Shown one piece after another: positions 26,341-34,506 of a stretch of DNA of 64,000 nucleotides (position 1 is the stretch's first letter; each line of letters starts with the position of its first letter). The position numbers were made by a program, and so were the translations under genes. The notes under the pieces are model-generated. The model saw only the letters and a program-made list of their open reading frames with translations. It did not search any database and was not told the origin of the DNA. The stretch comes from Streptomyces sp. NRRL B-24484 (GTDB lineage: Bacteria; Actinomycetota; Actinomycetes; Streptomycetales; Streptomycetaceae). Location of the stretch: NCBI RefSeq assembly GCF_000717715.1, contig NZ_JOAI01000008.1:113354-177353 (forward strand), written 5' to 3'.

Positions 26341-27259
26341 CCCCGCAGCCCGGCGCCGCCGCGGCGGCCGCACCGTCCGGCAGTCCGGTGACCACCAGCG
26401 TCACCCGGCTGCCGGGCGGAAGCACCGCCGTGCCGGCCAGCCCGTGGACCGCCCACAGCGCCTTGGCGACGTACCGGCGCTCCACGCCGATCCCGTGCCG
26501 CTCGCCGAAGCCGGCCGCGAACTCCTCCAGCGCGGCGGGTACCTTCCCGTACCCGCCGCCGTGGTGGCCGTGGTCGATCCGCCAGTTCGTGAAGGCGCGC
26601 CCGTACGCCGCCCGGTGCAGCGCGGTCACCTCCGCCTCCAGGTAGCCCGCGCCGCGCAGCACCGCGACGCCGAGCGCCCGCGCCCCGGGCGGCAGTCCGG
26701 CCGCGATGCCGGCCAGGGTGCCGCCGGTGCCGACCGCGCAGCAGACGGTGTCGCGCGCGCCCAGGTCGCCGAGCTCGGCCGGCAGGGCGGCGGTGCCGCG
26801 CACGGCGAGCGCGTTGGAGCCGCCCTCGGGCAGCACCAGACAGCGCCCCCAGCGCTGCGCGAGTGGCCCGCCGAGGTCGCGGACGAGCTCCCGGTAGGCG
26901 CCGCGGGTGACGAACTCCAGCTCCATCCCGTCGGCCTCGGCGGCCGCCAGTGAGGGGTTGCGCGGCCTGTCGGCGAGCTCCTCGCCGCGGACGACCCCGA
27001 CCGAGGACAGCCCGAGAGCCCGGGCCGCGGCGGCGGTCGCCCGCAGGTGGGTGGAGTAGGCGCCGCCGAAGGTGACCAGCCGGGTGTGCCCCTCGGCCAG
27101 CGCGTGCTCCAGGTTGGGGGTGAGCTTGCGCCACTTGTTGCCCGGCACCGTCGGGTGCAGCAGGTCGTCGCGCTTCAGCCGGAGTTCGACGCCGGCCCGG
27201 GCCAGCACCGGGTCCCGGATCGGGGTGAGCGGGGTCGGCAGGTCGGCGGACAGCGGCAT
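26327..27259 (-). CDS. PLP-dependent enzyme, ACC deaminase / D-cysteine desulfhydrase family
   Basis: This 310-residue fold-type II pyridoxal phosphate enzyme has LKRDDLLHPTVPGNKWRKL (K in GNKWRK is the expected Schiff-base lysine), TFGGAYSTHLRATAAAARALG, LPEGGSNALAVRG and GTGGTLAGIAAGL for phosphate binding. Whether it deaminates 1-aminocyclopropane-1-carboxylate or desulfhydrates D-cysteine cannot be decided by eye; desulfhydrase is the safer guess for most actinomycete members. It lies 22 bases downstream of the sortase gene in the same direction. Its end overlaps the convergent LCP gene. Confidence 0.85.
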   Translation of the reverse strand: MPLSADLPTPLTPIRDPVLARAGVELRLKRDDLLHPTVPGNKWRKLTPNLEHALAEGHTRLVTFGGAYSTHLRATAAAARALGLSSVGVVRGEELADRPRNPSLAAAEADGMELEFVTRGAYRELVRDLGGPLAQRWGRCLVLPEGGSNALAVRGTAALPAELGDLGARDTVCCAVGTGGTLAGIAAGLPPGARALGVAVLRGAGYLEAEVTALHRAAYGRAFTNWRIDHGHHGGGYGKVPAALEEFAAGFGERHGIGVERRYVAKALWAVHGLAGTAVLPPGSRVTLVVTGLPDGAAAAAAPGCGVSRS

Positions 27260-27281
27260 CCCGCCATGCTAGGGGCCCGCG

Positions 27282-27980
27282 TCAGGCCGGCCGGGTGGAG
27301 CTGAGGTGGGCGAAGACCACCACGTTGTCGGCGTAGTCGTGGGTGGCCCGGTTGTACTCGCCGGCGCAGGTGATCAGCCGCAGCTGGGCGTCCGGGGTGT
27401 CGCCGTAGACCAGCTGGTCGGGGAAGGCGTTCTTGGCGAAGGTCTGCACCGAGTCGACGGTGAAGACGGCGACCGAGCCGTCCGCGCGGGTGACCTCGAC
27501 GGGGTTGCCGGGGCGCAGCACGTACAGCATGAGGAAGACGGCGGGGCCCTTGGTGGTGTCGACGTGCCCGGCGACGACGGCGGGGCCGCGTTCGCCGGGG
27601 GTCGGGCCGTCCTTGTACCAGCCGACGAGGTTGCGGTCGTCGGCCGGCGGGGCGGCGAGGCCGCCGGTCGGGGTGAGGCCGAGCTCGGTGAAGGGGGCCT
27701 CGACGAAGAGCTGCGGGATGCGCAGCTTCACCGGCTTGGAGCGGGACATCGCGGGGACGGCCGGGGCGGTCCGGGAGGGCGGTGCGGTGGGCACCGGGCT
27801 CGCACTGGCGACGGCCGCCGGGCCTCCGTCGGTGGAGGTGGGGGCGGCCGGGGTGGTCTCCACGGACTGGTACATCACGAAGACCCCGACGGCGGCGAGG
27901 CCCATCGCCCAGCGCAGCGGGCTGCGGCCCGGGTCCTTGCCCGCGGGCCGTTCACCGGTGCCGGATGTCTGCTGGCCCAT
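27282..27980 (-). CDS. Class F sortase
   Basis: This 232-residue membrane-anchored transpeptidase has a cytoplasmic basic start, one membrane helix (about 24-38), a Pro/Ala/Ser linker, and a sortase barrel from about residue 84 (VKLRIPQLFVEAPF). Predicted catalytic residues are H139 (VVAGHVD), C205 (LITCAGEYN) and R211 (NRATHDY). Such class F (actinobacterial) enzymes cleave sorting signals of exported proteins. The gene just upstream on the same strand encodes an exported protein with a membrane-tail signal, a likely substrate. A hairpin at 28034-28077 lies between the two. Confidence 0.9.
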   Translation of the reverse strand: MGQQTSGTGERPAGKDPGRSPLRWAMGLAAVGVFVMYQSVETTPAAPTSTDGGPAAVASASPVPTAPPSRTAPAVPAMSRSKPVKLRIPQLFVEAPFTELGLTPTGGLAAPPADDRNLVGWYKDGPTPGERGPAVVAGHVDTTKGPAVFLMLYVLRPGNPVEVTRADGSVAVFTVDSVQTFAKNAFPDQLVYGDTPDAQLRLITCAGEYNRATHDYADNVVVFAHLSSTRPA

Positions 27981-28033
27981 GGCGGCCGCCTCTCACGGGG
28001 TGCTGCGGGTCCTGCGGATCTTCTGGGGAAGAC

Positions 28034-28077
28034 GCGTCCGGCCGTGCCCGGCTTCCGGGGCGGGTACGGCCGGACGC
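28034..28077 (-). terminator. Hairpin between the candidate sortase substrate and sortase genes
   Basis: Twelve-base perfect arms 28034-28045 and 28066-28077 enclose a C/G-rich loop that can pair further. It is 67 bases past the stop of the upstream gene on the minus strand and may reduce read-through into the sortase gene. Confidence 0.6.
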
Positions 28078-28143
28078 GGCCGGTGGGCGGCGCGGTCCCC
28101 GGGAACGGGACGGCGCCGCGGGGGCGGTACTAGCGGATCGGGA

Positions 28144-28629
28144 TCACGCCTCGGAGCCGCGGCGGCGGCGCAGCGCGACCGTGCCGACGCCGAGACCGCC
28201 GGCGAGCAGCGCCGCGCCGGTGGCCAGGCCGCTGCCGGAGACGGCGATCCCGCCGCCGCCGGTGTGGACGCCGCCGTGCGGGGCCTTGTCCGCCCAGGAG
28301 CCCTCGGCCTTGGTCTCCTTGCCGGAGTCCTTGCCCTCGGACTTGCCCTCGGACTTGCTCTCGGACTTGCTCTCGTAGGTCATGTCGGACGGGCTTCCGG
28401 ACTTGGTGTCCGACTTCGTCCCGGCCTTGTGGTCCTCGGGGACGGACTTCTGCTCGGCGGTCGAGCCGGGTGCCTTCTCCGGGGCCTTGTCGGCGGGGGC
28501 CTGCTCCGTCCACACCCTCTGGTCGTCGCTCCCGGGACCGGTGGGCGGGTCGGCGTAGGCGGCCGGGATGGCGATGGCCAGGGCGGCGGCGCCGGCCGCT
28601 CCGGCGAAGAGGATGCGCTTGGGCAGCAT
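28144..28629 (-). CDS. Exported lysine/glutamate-rich protein with C-terminal membrane tail, candidate sortase substrate
   Basis: This 161-residue protein has a signal peptide (residues 1-26, ending PAAYA-D). A low-complexity Lys-Ser-Glu-Gly region follows (about 48-110). The C-terminus then reads GGVHTGGGG (119-127), a hydrophobic segment (about 135-153) and RRRR (154-157). That tripartite end, motif then membrane span then positive tail, is the plan of a sortase signal, though the motif is not LPXTG. A GGVHTGGG motif occurs in other Streptomyces secreted proteins as far as I recall. The gene is next to a class F sortase on the same strand. AAGGAAA precedes the ATG. Its role on the surface is unknown. 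Confidence 0.75.
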   Translation of the reverse strand: MLPKRILFAGAAGAAALAIAIPAAYADPPTGPGSDDQRVWTEQAPADKAPEKAPGSTAEQKSVPEDHKAGTKSDTKSGSPSDMTYESKSESKSEGKSEGKDSGKETKAEGSWADKAPHGGVHTGGGGIAVSGSGLATGAALLAGGLGVGTVALRRRRGSEA

Positions 28630-28911
28630 GGGGGTTTCCTTCCGGCGCCTCCGTGCGACAGCCGGCCTCGGTGCCGGCGCAAGGGATCGCGGATGCGCCG
28701 TGACCACCGTGGTTCACACCCCGTCAGGCCGCCACCGCAGGTCATCGCCCGTGCGGGGGACGCGGCGGCGGACGGTCAGGGCGTCCCGCCAGCGTGCGTC
28801 GGAGTGTCGCGGCCCCGGCCGCGACGGTCCGCCCGGGGCGGGCGCTGGGCCGTTGGGGTGTAGCTGCGGGAATCGGCGCGCCATCGCTGCAGCCTCGGGC
28901 ATGCATCCGTC

Positions 28912-29742
28912 ATGCTGTCACATCATCAGATCATGTCCCGTCGGCTGTTGCTGAGCGTCGCCGGGATGGGCCTGCTCTCCGCGGCCGCGTGCCAGCTGGC
29001 CTCGCACGACGGCGGCGACGGAGCAGCACCGGGCGGCCTCCTGCCCTCCGACCCGGCCTCTCCCCCGGCGTCGTACGCGCCGCCCGCGGCCTCGTCCGCC
29101 CCCGCCGCGGCGAGCCCCGCCTCCGGGCCGGTGCCGCCGCAGCCCCGCAAGGTGAGCAACCCGCTCTTCTCGCTCGCCTCCGACGACCGGCTGGTCGCCC
29201 TCACCCTCGACGACGGCCCGGACCCGGTGCACACCCCCGTAGTCCTGTCCATCCTGGAGCAGTACCGGCTGCGCGCCACCTTCTTCCTGATCGGCGAGAA
29301 CGCCGAACGGCAACCCGCCCTCGTCCGCGAGATCGCCAACCACGGCCACCACATCGCCAACCACACCTGGAGCCACCCGGACCTGCGCGGCATCACCGAC
29401 GCCAGGGTCCGCGACGAACTGCTCCGCACCTCCGACCTGCTCGGGACCACCACCGGCCGGACCCCCACCTGGTTCCGCGCCCCCGGCGGCGACTGGTCGG
29501 ACGCCTCCCTGCGGATCTGCGCCGAACTCGGCATGCGCCCCATGGGCTGGTCCGTCGACCCCCAGGACTGGGCCCGCCCCGGCACCTCGCTGATCACCCA
29601 GCGCGTGCTGCAGACCATCGGCCCCGGCTCGATCGTCCTCAACCACGACGGCGGCGGCGACCGCTCCCAGACGATCGCCGCCCTGCGCACCTACCTCCCC
29701 GTCCTCCTCGACGAGGGCTACCGCTTCACCGCCCCTCAATAG
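28912..29742 (+). CDS. Exported polysaccharide deacetylase (NodB domain)
   Basis: This 276-residue carbohydrate esterase family 4 protein has an N-terminal hydrophobic segment with a possible lipoprotein cysteine (SAAACQ) and a Pro/Ala/Ser linker. The NodB domain starts at VALTLDDGPDP (catalytic and metal-binding Asp pair). It continues with ATFFLIGENAE, HHIANHTWSHPDL (metal-binding histidines in HxxxxH form), WFRAPGGDW and GSIVLNHDGGG. It would remove acetyl groups from peptidoglycan sugars or chitin-like polymers. The first ATG was taken; MSRRLLL seven codons later is an alternative, and neither has a strong ribosome site. It converges with the gene at 29751, with an 8-base gap. Confidence 0.9.
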   Translation: MLSHHQIMSRRLLLSVAGMGLLSAAACQLASHDGGDGAAPGGLLPSDPASPPASYAPPAASSAPAAASPASGPVPPQPRKVSNPLFSLASDDRLVALTLDDGPDPVHTPVVLSILEQYRLRATFFLIGENAERQPALVREIANHGHHIANHTWSHPDLRGITDARVRDELLRTSDLLGTTTGRTPTWFRAPGGDWSDASLRICAELGMRPMGWSVDPQDWARPGTSLITQRVLQTIGPGSIVLNHDGGGDRSQTIAALRTYLPVLLDEGYRFTAPQ

Positions 29743-29750
29743 CGCGGACC

Positions 29751-30176
29751 TCAGTCCCCGTAGGCCCACATCTCCTCGAAGAGGTCCTCGGAGAGCTCCT
29801 CCACGGAGACGTACAGCTGCTCCCACTCGGCCACCGTGCGGAACGGCTCCCGCTCCAGGGCGATTCCGGCGTGCGTGCGGCCCGCGCCGACCTTGACCCG
29901 CCTGCCGTCGAGCCAATGGACGATCTTCCGGGTCTCGAAGCCCTCCGCACTGATCTCGCTGAGGACCTCCCACGGCTCGTCACCCGGTGCGTCGTCCAGG
30001 AACATCACCCGCACGAACCACCGCTGCGCAGGCCTGCCGTGCTTGCGGCGCAGCACCGCGCCGAGGCTCTGCTCCGGCCGGAAGTCGCGGTTCTCCAGGC
30101 AGCGGGGCTCCTCCGCCCGGGCAGTGCAGGACGGCCAGTCGCACGCGCTGGTACGGCACGGCCCGTCGGCCGCCAC
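29751..30176 (-). CDS. DUF6881-like protein, probably the C-terminal part of a frameshifted gene
   Basis: Up to 141 residues in this frame show strong coding bias. After a cysteine-containing start (CRTSACDWPSC, possibly a small metal site) comes a DUF6881-like domain: WFVRVMFLDDAPGDEPWEVLSEI, AEGFETRKIVHWLDGRRVKVG and LSEDLFEEMWAYGD. The frame has no good independent start: GTG at 30176 has no ribosome site. The upstream frame (30005-30679) loses coding bias at about 30165-30180, exactly where this one begins. The simplest reading is one gene of about 300 codons from 30679 to 29751 with a missing base or a -1 shift. DUF6881 proteins have no known function to me. Confidence 0.6.
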   Translation of the reverse strand: MAADGPCRTSACDWPSCTARAEEPRCLENRDFRPEQSLGAVLRRKHGRPAQRWFVRVMFLDDAPGDEPWEVLSEISAEGFETRKIVHWLDGRRVKVGAGRTHAGIALEREPFRTVAEWEQLYVSVEELSEDLFEEMWAYGD

Positions 30177-30679
30177 CCGAGGTCCACGACGAGTCGTTCC
30201 AGCACCCGCCGGTCCGCCTCGGCGGCCGTCCGCAGCTGCCGGAGGCGGCGGTCGGCCGGCCCCGGATCGTCCTCGGCCGCGGCGGCGACCCGCTCGTCCT
30301 CCTGCTGCCGGTCCGCCTCCGCCGCCCGGAGGTCCGCGGCCAGCGTCCCGAGTTCGTCCCACACGTACTGCGCACTGTCCAGAGCGGCCGGGAGCGGTGG
30401 CCGGCCGAACCGTGTCTCCACGCCGGCGGCCAGGATCGCCATGCCGCAGACCCGCTCCTCGAAGTCCACCGGCGGCTCGTCGAACCCGACGTGCCAGCCG
30501 GCGGCCTGCCGGTAGTCGTCGAGACCGATCAGTACGCCGTCGGGCATCTCGGAACCCGCCAGCAATGCCTGCACGACGCCTTCGACGGCGGGCACCAGCG
30601 GTGATCCGACGGCCCCGAGGAGCGGGAGCAGCCGGATCAGGCAGAAGGCCCCGTGCAGCCCGGTGCCACCTCGCACCAC
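30005..30679 (-). CDS. Hypothetical protein; real coding probably ends near 30170 by frameshift
   Basis: I do not recognise this protein. The GTG at 30679 has GGGAGGGCGA upstream. Coding-like sequence runs for about 170 residues: a hydrophobic start (GAFCLIRLLPLLGAVGS), GVLIGLDDYRQAAGWHVGFDEPPVDFEERVCGMAILAAGVETRFG in parts, then a charged helix rich in Glu, Asp and Ala (about 115-160). After RVLERLVVDLGWRPTG the third-position GC bias collapses in this frame, although the frame stays open to 30005, and moves to the -1 frame used by the DUF6881-like segment. Both parts may form one protein. Confidence 0.5.
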   Translation of the reverse strand: MVRGGTGLHGAFCLIRLLPLLGAVGSPLVPAVEGVVQALLAGSEMPDGVLIGLDDYRQAAGWHVGFDEPPVDFEERVCGMAILAAGVETRFGRPPLPAALDSAQYVWDELGTLAADLRAAEADRQQEDERVAAAAEDDPGPADRRLRQLRTAAEADRRVLERLVVDLGWRPTGRAVPARATGRPALPGRRSPAAWRTATSGRSRASARCCAASTAGLRSGGSCG

Positions 30680-30928
30680 TCGCCCTCCCGGGAACGGCCG
30701 TCGGAACGGAACTCGCCCGCACGTTACCTGCGGAGACTCGCGGGTGACGGTCCGCCAGCCGATTCGGATCCCTGTCCGGCAGCGGGCCGGAGCGGCCTCC
30801 ACGGGCGGGTGAATCCCGGCGTGGTGCGCGGCTCGCGGGCCGCGCGGTGCTCTAGAGTGGGAGTCGCCGGCTTGGGCGTTTTGCCTGGTCAGAAGCCCTT
30901 CTGGGCTGACAGGCCGTCGGGCCGGAGG

Positions 30929-31002
<74 letters not shown>

Positions 31003-31047
31003 CCGATCCGGCCTGCCGCACCGGCGCGAAGGCCCTTGCAGCAGCAG

Positions 31048-31078
31048 ACGGCCCCTCAGGGCCGTCACCGGCAGCATA
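31048..31078 (-). promoter_or_regulatory. Leader hairpin and candidate -10 of the CAU tRNA
   Basis: On the minus strand TATGCT (31078-31073) could be a -10 box. It is followed by a seven-base perfect hairpin (31048-31054 with 31059-31065) in the tRNA leader. No convincing -35 is seen. Confidence 0.3.
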
Positions 31079-31273
31079 GCCGGTCGATCAGTCGGAATGC
31101 GCGCCGGGTGCGCATCCGGGTACGCCCGCGCACTCCCGCCGCGGCCGCCCGCCGCCCGTGACGCCGGCCGGCCGGCCCCGCCCGACATCTCTGGCGCGCC
31201 TGCGGAGGGTGCTGATTAGATCTTGCGGGGGGCCGCATCCGCGGCTCGGCGGCGAGGGAAGCGAGACAGGCTG

Positions 31274-32017
31274 ATGGCAGGCAGGCGGCGCACCGGTGCC
31301 CTGGCACTGCTGCTGGCGGCCGCCGGCTGGGCGACCGCCTCCTGTTCCTGGCCCGGGGGCGGCCCCGACACCCCCGGCTCCCACCCGGCCCCCCGGGACG
31401 CAGCGACCGACCGGATCGGCGCACTCTTCCTCGGCAGCCCGGACGGCCCCCGGATGTGCACCGCGAGCGTGGTCAGCAGCCCCCGGCACAACCTGCTGGT
31501 GACCGCCGCGCACTGCGTGGAGACCCTCGACCGCGGCCGCGAGGAGGGTCTGGTCTTCGCCCCCGGCTTCCGGGACGGCCGGACCCCGCACGGCGTCTGG
31601 CCGCTCACCGGGATCACCGTCGACCAGCACTGGACGGAGTCCGAGGACCCGGAGTACGACGTGGCCTTCCTCACCGTCGCCGACGTCGACGGGCAGGGGA
31701 TCGAGGACGTGCTCGGCGGCAACCGGCTCGGCACCGGCCGCGGCTTCGGCCTGCCGGTCTCCGTCACCGGCTACCCGAACGACAGCGAGGAGCCGATCAC
31801 CTGCACCACCCGGACGGCCTCGCAGAGCCCCACCCAGGAGAGCTTCCGCTGCACGGGCTACAGCGTGGGCACCAGCGGCAGCCCCTGGCTCACCCAGGAC
31901 GGCGCGGTGATCGGCGTGATCGGCGGCTACCAGCAGGGCGGCTACGAGGACGAGGTCTCGTACAGCGTGACCTTCGACGACCGGGTGGCCGCGCTCTACC
32001 GCCGGGCCACCGCCTGA
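31274..32017 (+). CDS. Secreted trypsin-like serine protease
   Basis: This 247-residue exported protease has a signal region (residues 1-23) ending at a possible lipobox-like TASC. The chymotrypsin-fold triad is seen as LVTAAHCVE (His), EYDVAFLTV (Asp) and GTSGSPWLT (Ser); GTSG instead of GDSG puts it near V8-like proteases. Cysteines in the TCTT, FRCT and MCTA segments may form disulfides. Targets unknown. The ATG at 31274 gives a proper signal peptide; an upstream frame extension is arginine-rich and less likely. A bidirectional terminator follows. Confidence 0.87.
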   Translation: MAGRRRTGALALLLAAAGWATASCSWPGGGPDTPGSHPAPRDAATDRIGALFLGSPDGPRMCTASVVSSPRHNLLVTAAHCVETLDRGREEGLVFAPGFRDGRTPHGVWPLTGITVDQHWTESEDPEYDVAFLTVADVDGQGIEDVLGGNRLGTGRGFGLPVSVTGYPNDSEEPITCTTRTASQSPTQESFRCTGYSVGTSGSPWLTQDGAVIGVIGGYQQGGYEDEVSYSVTFDDRVAALYRRATA

Positions 32018-32070
32018 GCCCCGGAGCCCTGGAACACCGGAGTCCTGAAGCCCGGAGCACCCGGGAAACA

Positions 32071-32100
32071 CGAAGGCCCCCGGCTTCCCGGAGGCCTTCG
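32071..32100. terminator. Bidirectional terminator between the protease and the tRNA-Asn genes
   Basis: CGAAGGCC (32071-32078) and GGCCTTCG (32093-32100) close a hairpin with an inner CCGG pairing. It lies 53 bases after the protease stop and 33 bases after the end of the first tRNA-Asn on the opposite strand. Confidence 0.7.
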
Positions 32101-32133
32101 CTCTGCGCTGATCACCCGGCACTGCGGGTGAAG

Positions 32134-32206
32134 CTCCCCCAATTGGACTCGAACCAATAACCTGCCGATTAACAGTCGGCTGCTCTGCCAATTGAGCTAT
32201 GGGGGA
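32134..32206 (-). tRNA. tRNA-Asn (GUU), copy 1
   Basis: A 73-base cloverleaf: acceptor TCCCCCA/TGGGGGA, anticodon arm GCCGA-CTGTTAA-TCGGC with anticodon GTT, T arm ATTGG/CCAAT, discriminator G. CCA is not encoded. It is identical to copy 2, 46 bases upstream. Confidence 0.96.
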
Positions 32207-32252
32207 CTGCTGTTACTGCACACGATCGGGCGGCTGCAGGAGCCGTCCGGAG

Positions 32253-32325
32253 CTCCCCCAATTGGACTCGAACCAATAACCTGCCGATTAACAGTCGGCT
32301 GCTCTGCCAATTGAGCTATGGGGGA
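32253..32325 (-). tRNA. tRNA-Asn (GUU), copy 2
   Basis: Base-for-base repeat of the tRNA at 32134-32206, placed upstream on the same strand so that both can be made from one precursor. The promoter candidate is at 32386-32415. Confidence 0.96.
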
Positions 32326-32628
32326 TCGAGCTTCCGCCCCGGCCTCCGGTTCTCCCGGGCCCGCGGCGCTCGCTGCGGGTCATACATTAGCGCACTGAGG
32401 GGGGTGGTCCGCCAATCGCTTTCGCCCGGCTCCGGAGCGTCCGCCTGCGGCGCGGGCCGCCGCCCCCGCCCGGCGCGCCCCGCGCGCGGCCGTCCGCCCC
32501 TCCGGGGATGCTGGTGCCACGGCGGCGCCCCCGCCCCGCGGGCGGCTGCCGCCGGGGCGGTTCGCCGCCGGGCACGAAGGGTAGGCGCAACGCGGCAGAC
32601 GACCGCGTGGAAGGGCGGAGAGCAGAGC
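32326..32628. other. Gene-free region between tRNA-Asn and the YtxH gene
   Basis: The 303 bases hold the tRNA promoter (listed separately) and the control region of the YtxH gene. The rest is G/C-rich with no coding frame that I can support. Confidence 0.6.
32386..32415 (-). promoter_or_regulatory. Candidate promoter of the tRNA-Asn pair
   Basis: On the minus strand TTGGCG (32415-32410) and GCTAAT (32391-32386) are 18 bases apart, about 60 bases before the tRNA 5' end. The AT-rich -10 stands out from its surroundings. Confidence 0.45.
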
Positions 32629-32922
32629 ATGTGGAAGGTCACGTTCATCGTGGGGGTCGGGGTCGGCTACGTCCTCGGCGCCAAGGCGGGCAAGCAGCGG
32701 TACGAGCAGATCGTCCGGACCGCCCAGCGGGTCTCGCAGAATCCGAAGGTCCAGGACGCCGCGGGCAAGGCCAAGCAGCAGGCGGGCGCGGTGGCCGGCA
32801 AGGCGGCCGGCGCGGTCGCGGACAAGGTCGGCGACAAGCTGCCGAACGCCGTCACCGACCGGGTCTCGGCGTTCCAGCGCAGCCACGCGACCGACGACAG
32901 TTGGGGCACCGTCCGGCCGTAG
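32629..32922 (+). CDS. YtxH-like small membrane-associated protein
   Basis: This 97-residue protein has a short hydrophobic, glycine-rich N-terminal segment (MWKVTFIVGVGVGYVLGAKAG) and then an alanine/lysine-rich helix with repeats of AGKAAGAVADKVGDKL, ending in SWGTVRP. The form is that of YtxH-domain stress proteins: one membrane anchor and an amphipathic tail. Function is unknown; general stress is the family association. The ATG has GGGCGGAGAGC upstream. Its codon use is normal. Confidence 0.8.
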   Translation: MWKVTFIVGVGVGYVLGAKAGKQRYEQIVRTAQRVSQNPKVQDAAGKAKQQAGAVAGKAAGAVADKVGDKLPNAVTDRVSAFQRSHATDDSWGTVRP

Positions 32923-33022
32923 CCCAAGGACGCACACCGGACCTCCCCGGGTCCTGTACCGACTGGGCAACACTTGACGCGGCGGGCCCCGATCGGGACG
33001 CCCGCTGAGGCATGATCGCATC

Positions 33023-34459
33023 ATGGCCATCGTTGCGGGCATCGACAGCTCCACCACTCGCACCAGGATCGTCGCGTGCGACGCCGAGACCGGCGCCGTC
33101 CTCCGGGACGGCAAGGCACCGCACCCGCTCCCGGAGGGGGCCGACGCCCGCGGCACCGAGGTGGACCCGCAGACCTGGCTGCACTCGCTCGGCGAGGCGG
33201 CCACCGGCGGCCTGCTGGAGGGCGTCACCGCGATCGGCGTCTCGGCCCAGCAGCACGGCCTGATCGGACTCGACGCCGGCGGCGTGCTCGTCCGGCCCGC
33301 ACTGCTGTGGAACGACCCCCGCTCGGCCGGCGCCGCCGCCTCGCTGATCGACGCGCTCGGCGGCCCGGCCCCGTGGGTGGAGGCGATCGGCTCGGTGCCC
33401 TCCCCCACGTACACGATCGCCAAGCTGCGCTGGCTGGCCGAGTTCGAGCCGGTCTCGGCCAAGCGGATCGCCGAGGTGCTGCTGCCGCACGACTGGCTGG
33501 TCTGGCAGTTGCTCGGCCACCCCAGGCGGCGCACCACCGACCGGGGCGACGCCTCCGGCACCGGCTACTGGTCGCCCGTCACCGGCGAGTACCGGCAGGA
33601 CCTGATCAAGCTCGCGCTCGGCCACGAACTGCAGGTCCCGCACGTGCTCGGGCCCGCCGAGGCCGCCGGGCACACCCCCGAGGGCCTGCTGATCTCGGCC
33701 GGCACCGGCGACAACATGGCCGCCGCCCTCGGCCTCGGGCTGCGCCCCGGCGACGCCGTGGTCTCGCTCGGCGGGAACGGCACCGTCTTCGCCGTGCACG
33801 AGCAGGCCGTGGTCGACGTCACCGGCGCCGTCTCCTCGTTCGCCGACGCCACCGGCCGCCACCTCCCGATGGCCGGCACCCTCAACGCCGCGCAGGTGCT
33901 GCGCTCGACCGCCGCGATGCTCGGCTGCGACCTGGAGGCGCTCAGCGACCTCGCCCTGCAGTCCTCCCCCGGCTCGTACGGCCTGGTGATGCTGCCCTAC
34001 CTGGACGGCGAGCGGACCCCGAAACTGCCGCACGCGGCCGGCACCCTGACGGGCCTGCGGGCCGAGTCGATGGGCCCTCAGCACCTGGCCAGGGCCGCCG
34101 TCGAGGGCATGCTCTGCAACGTCGCCGAGGCGCTGGACGTGCTGCGCACGCACGGCGTCCCGGTCGGCCGGGTGTTCCTGCTGGGCGCGGTCGGGCGGCT
34201 GCCGGCCGTCCGGGAGGTGGCCCGGCAGCTGTTCGGGGTGCCGGTGCTGATCCCGCCGCCCGGCGCGCACGCGGCGCGGGGCGCCGCCCGGCAGGCCGCG
34301 TGGGCGCTGGCCGGCACCCCGGAGCCCCCGGAGTGGGAGCTGCCGGAGGTGGTCGTGCTGGCCCCGGACCCGGACCAGGACCTGCCGATCGGCAACGCGG
34401 TGCGCCAGCAGTTCAAGGCCGTCCGCGAGCAGATCCACCCGGAGACGGCGGCCGGCTGA
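33023..34459 (+). CDS. FGGY-family sugar kinase, xylulokinase-like
   Basis: This 478-residue cytoplasmic kinase shows the actin-like ATPase fold: GIDSSTTRTRIVACD (phosphate 1), SAQQHGLIGLD, LLWNDPRS (substrate contacts), SAGTGDNMAAALGLGL with the catalytic aspartate, and a C-terminal adenine-binding FLLGAVGRLPAVRE. The best match by eye is D-xylulose kinase, phosphorylating D-xylulose to xylulose 5-phosphate. No xylose isomerase or transporter is adjacent, so the substrate is not certain. It is convergent with hrdA, with 47 bases between. Confidence 0.88.
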   Translation: MAIVAGIDSSTTRTRIVACDAETGAVLRDGKAPHPLPEGADARGTEVDPQTWLHSLGEAATGGLLEGVTAIGVSAQQHGLIGLDAGGVLVRPALLWNDPRSAGAAASLIDALGGPAPWVEAIGSVPSPTYTIAKLRWLAEFEPVSAKRIAEVLLPHDWLVWQLLGHPRRRTTDRGDASGTGYWSPVTGEYRQDLIKLALGHELQVPHVLGPAEAAGHTPEGLLISAGTGDNMAAALGLGLRPGDAVVSLGGNGTVFAVHEQAVVDVTGAVSSFADATGRHLPMAGTLNAAQVLRSTAAMLGCDLEALSDLALQSSPGSYGLVMLPYLDGERTPKLPHAAGTLTGLRAESMGPQHLARAAVEGMLCNVAEALDVLRTHGVPVGRVFLLGAVGRLPAVREVARQLFGVPVLIPPPGAHAARGAARQAAWALAGTPEPPEWELPEVVVLAPDPDQDLPIGNAVRQQFKAVREQIHPETAAG

Positions 34460-34506
34460 GCGCTGCCGCCCCGTGGACCGTCGGCCGGCTCCGGTCGGTA
34501 CGGGCG

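Noticed and set aside
32134..32325. Phage attachment site at the duplicated tRNA-Asn
   Set aside because: The repeat is two complete tRNAs with no integrase or phage gene nearby; tandem tRNA genes explain it.
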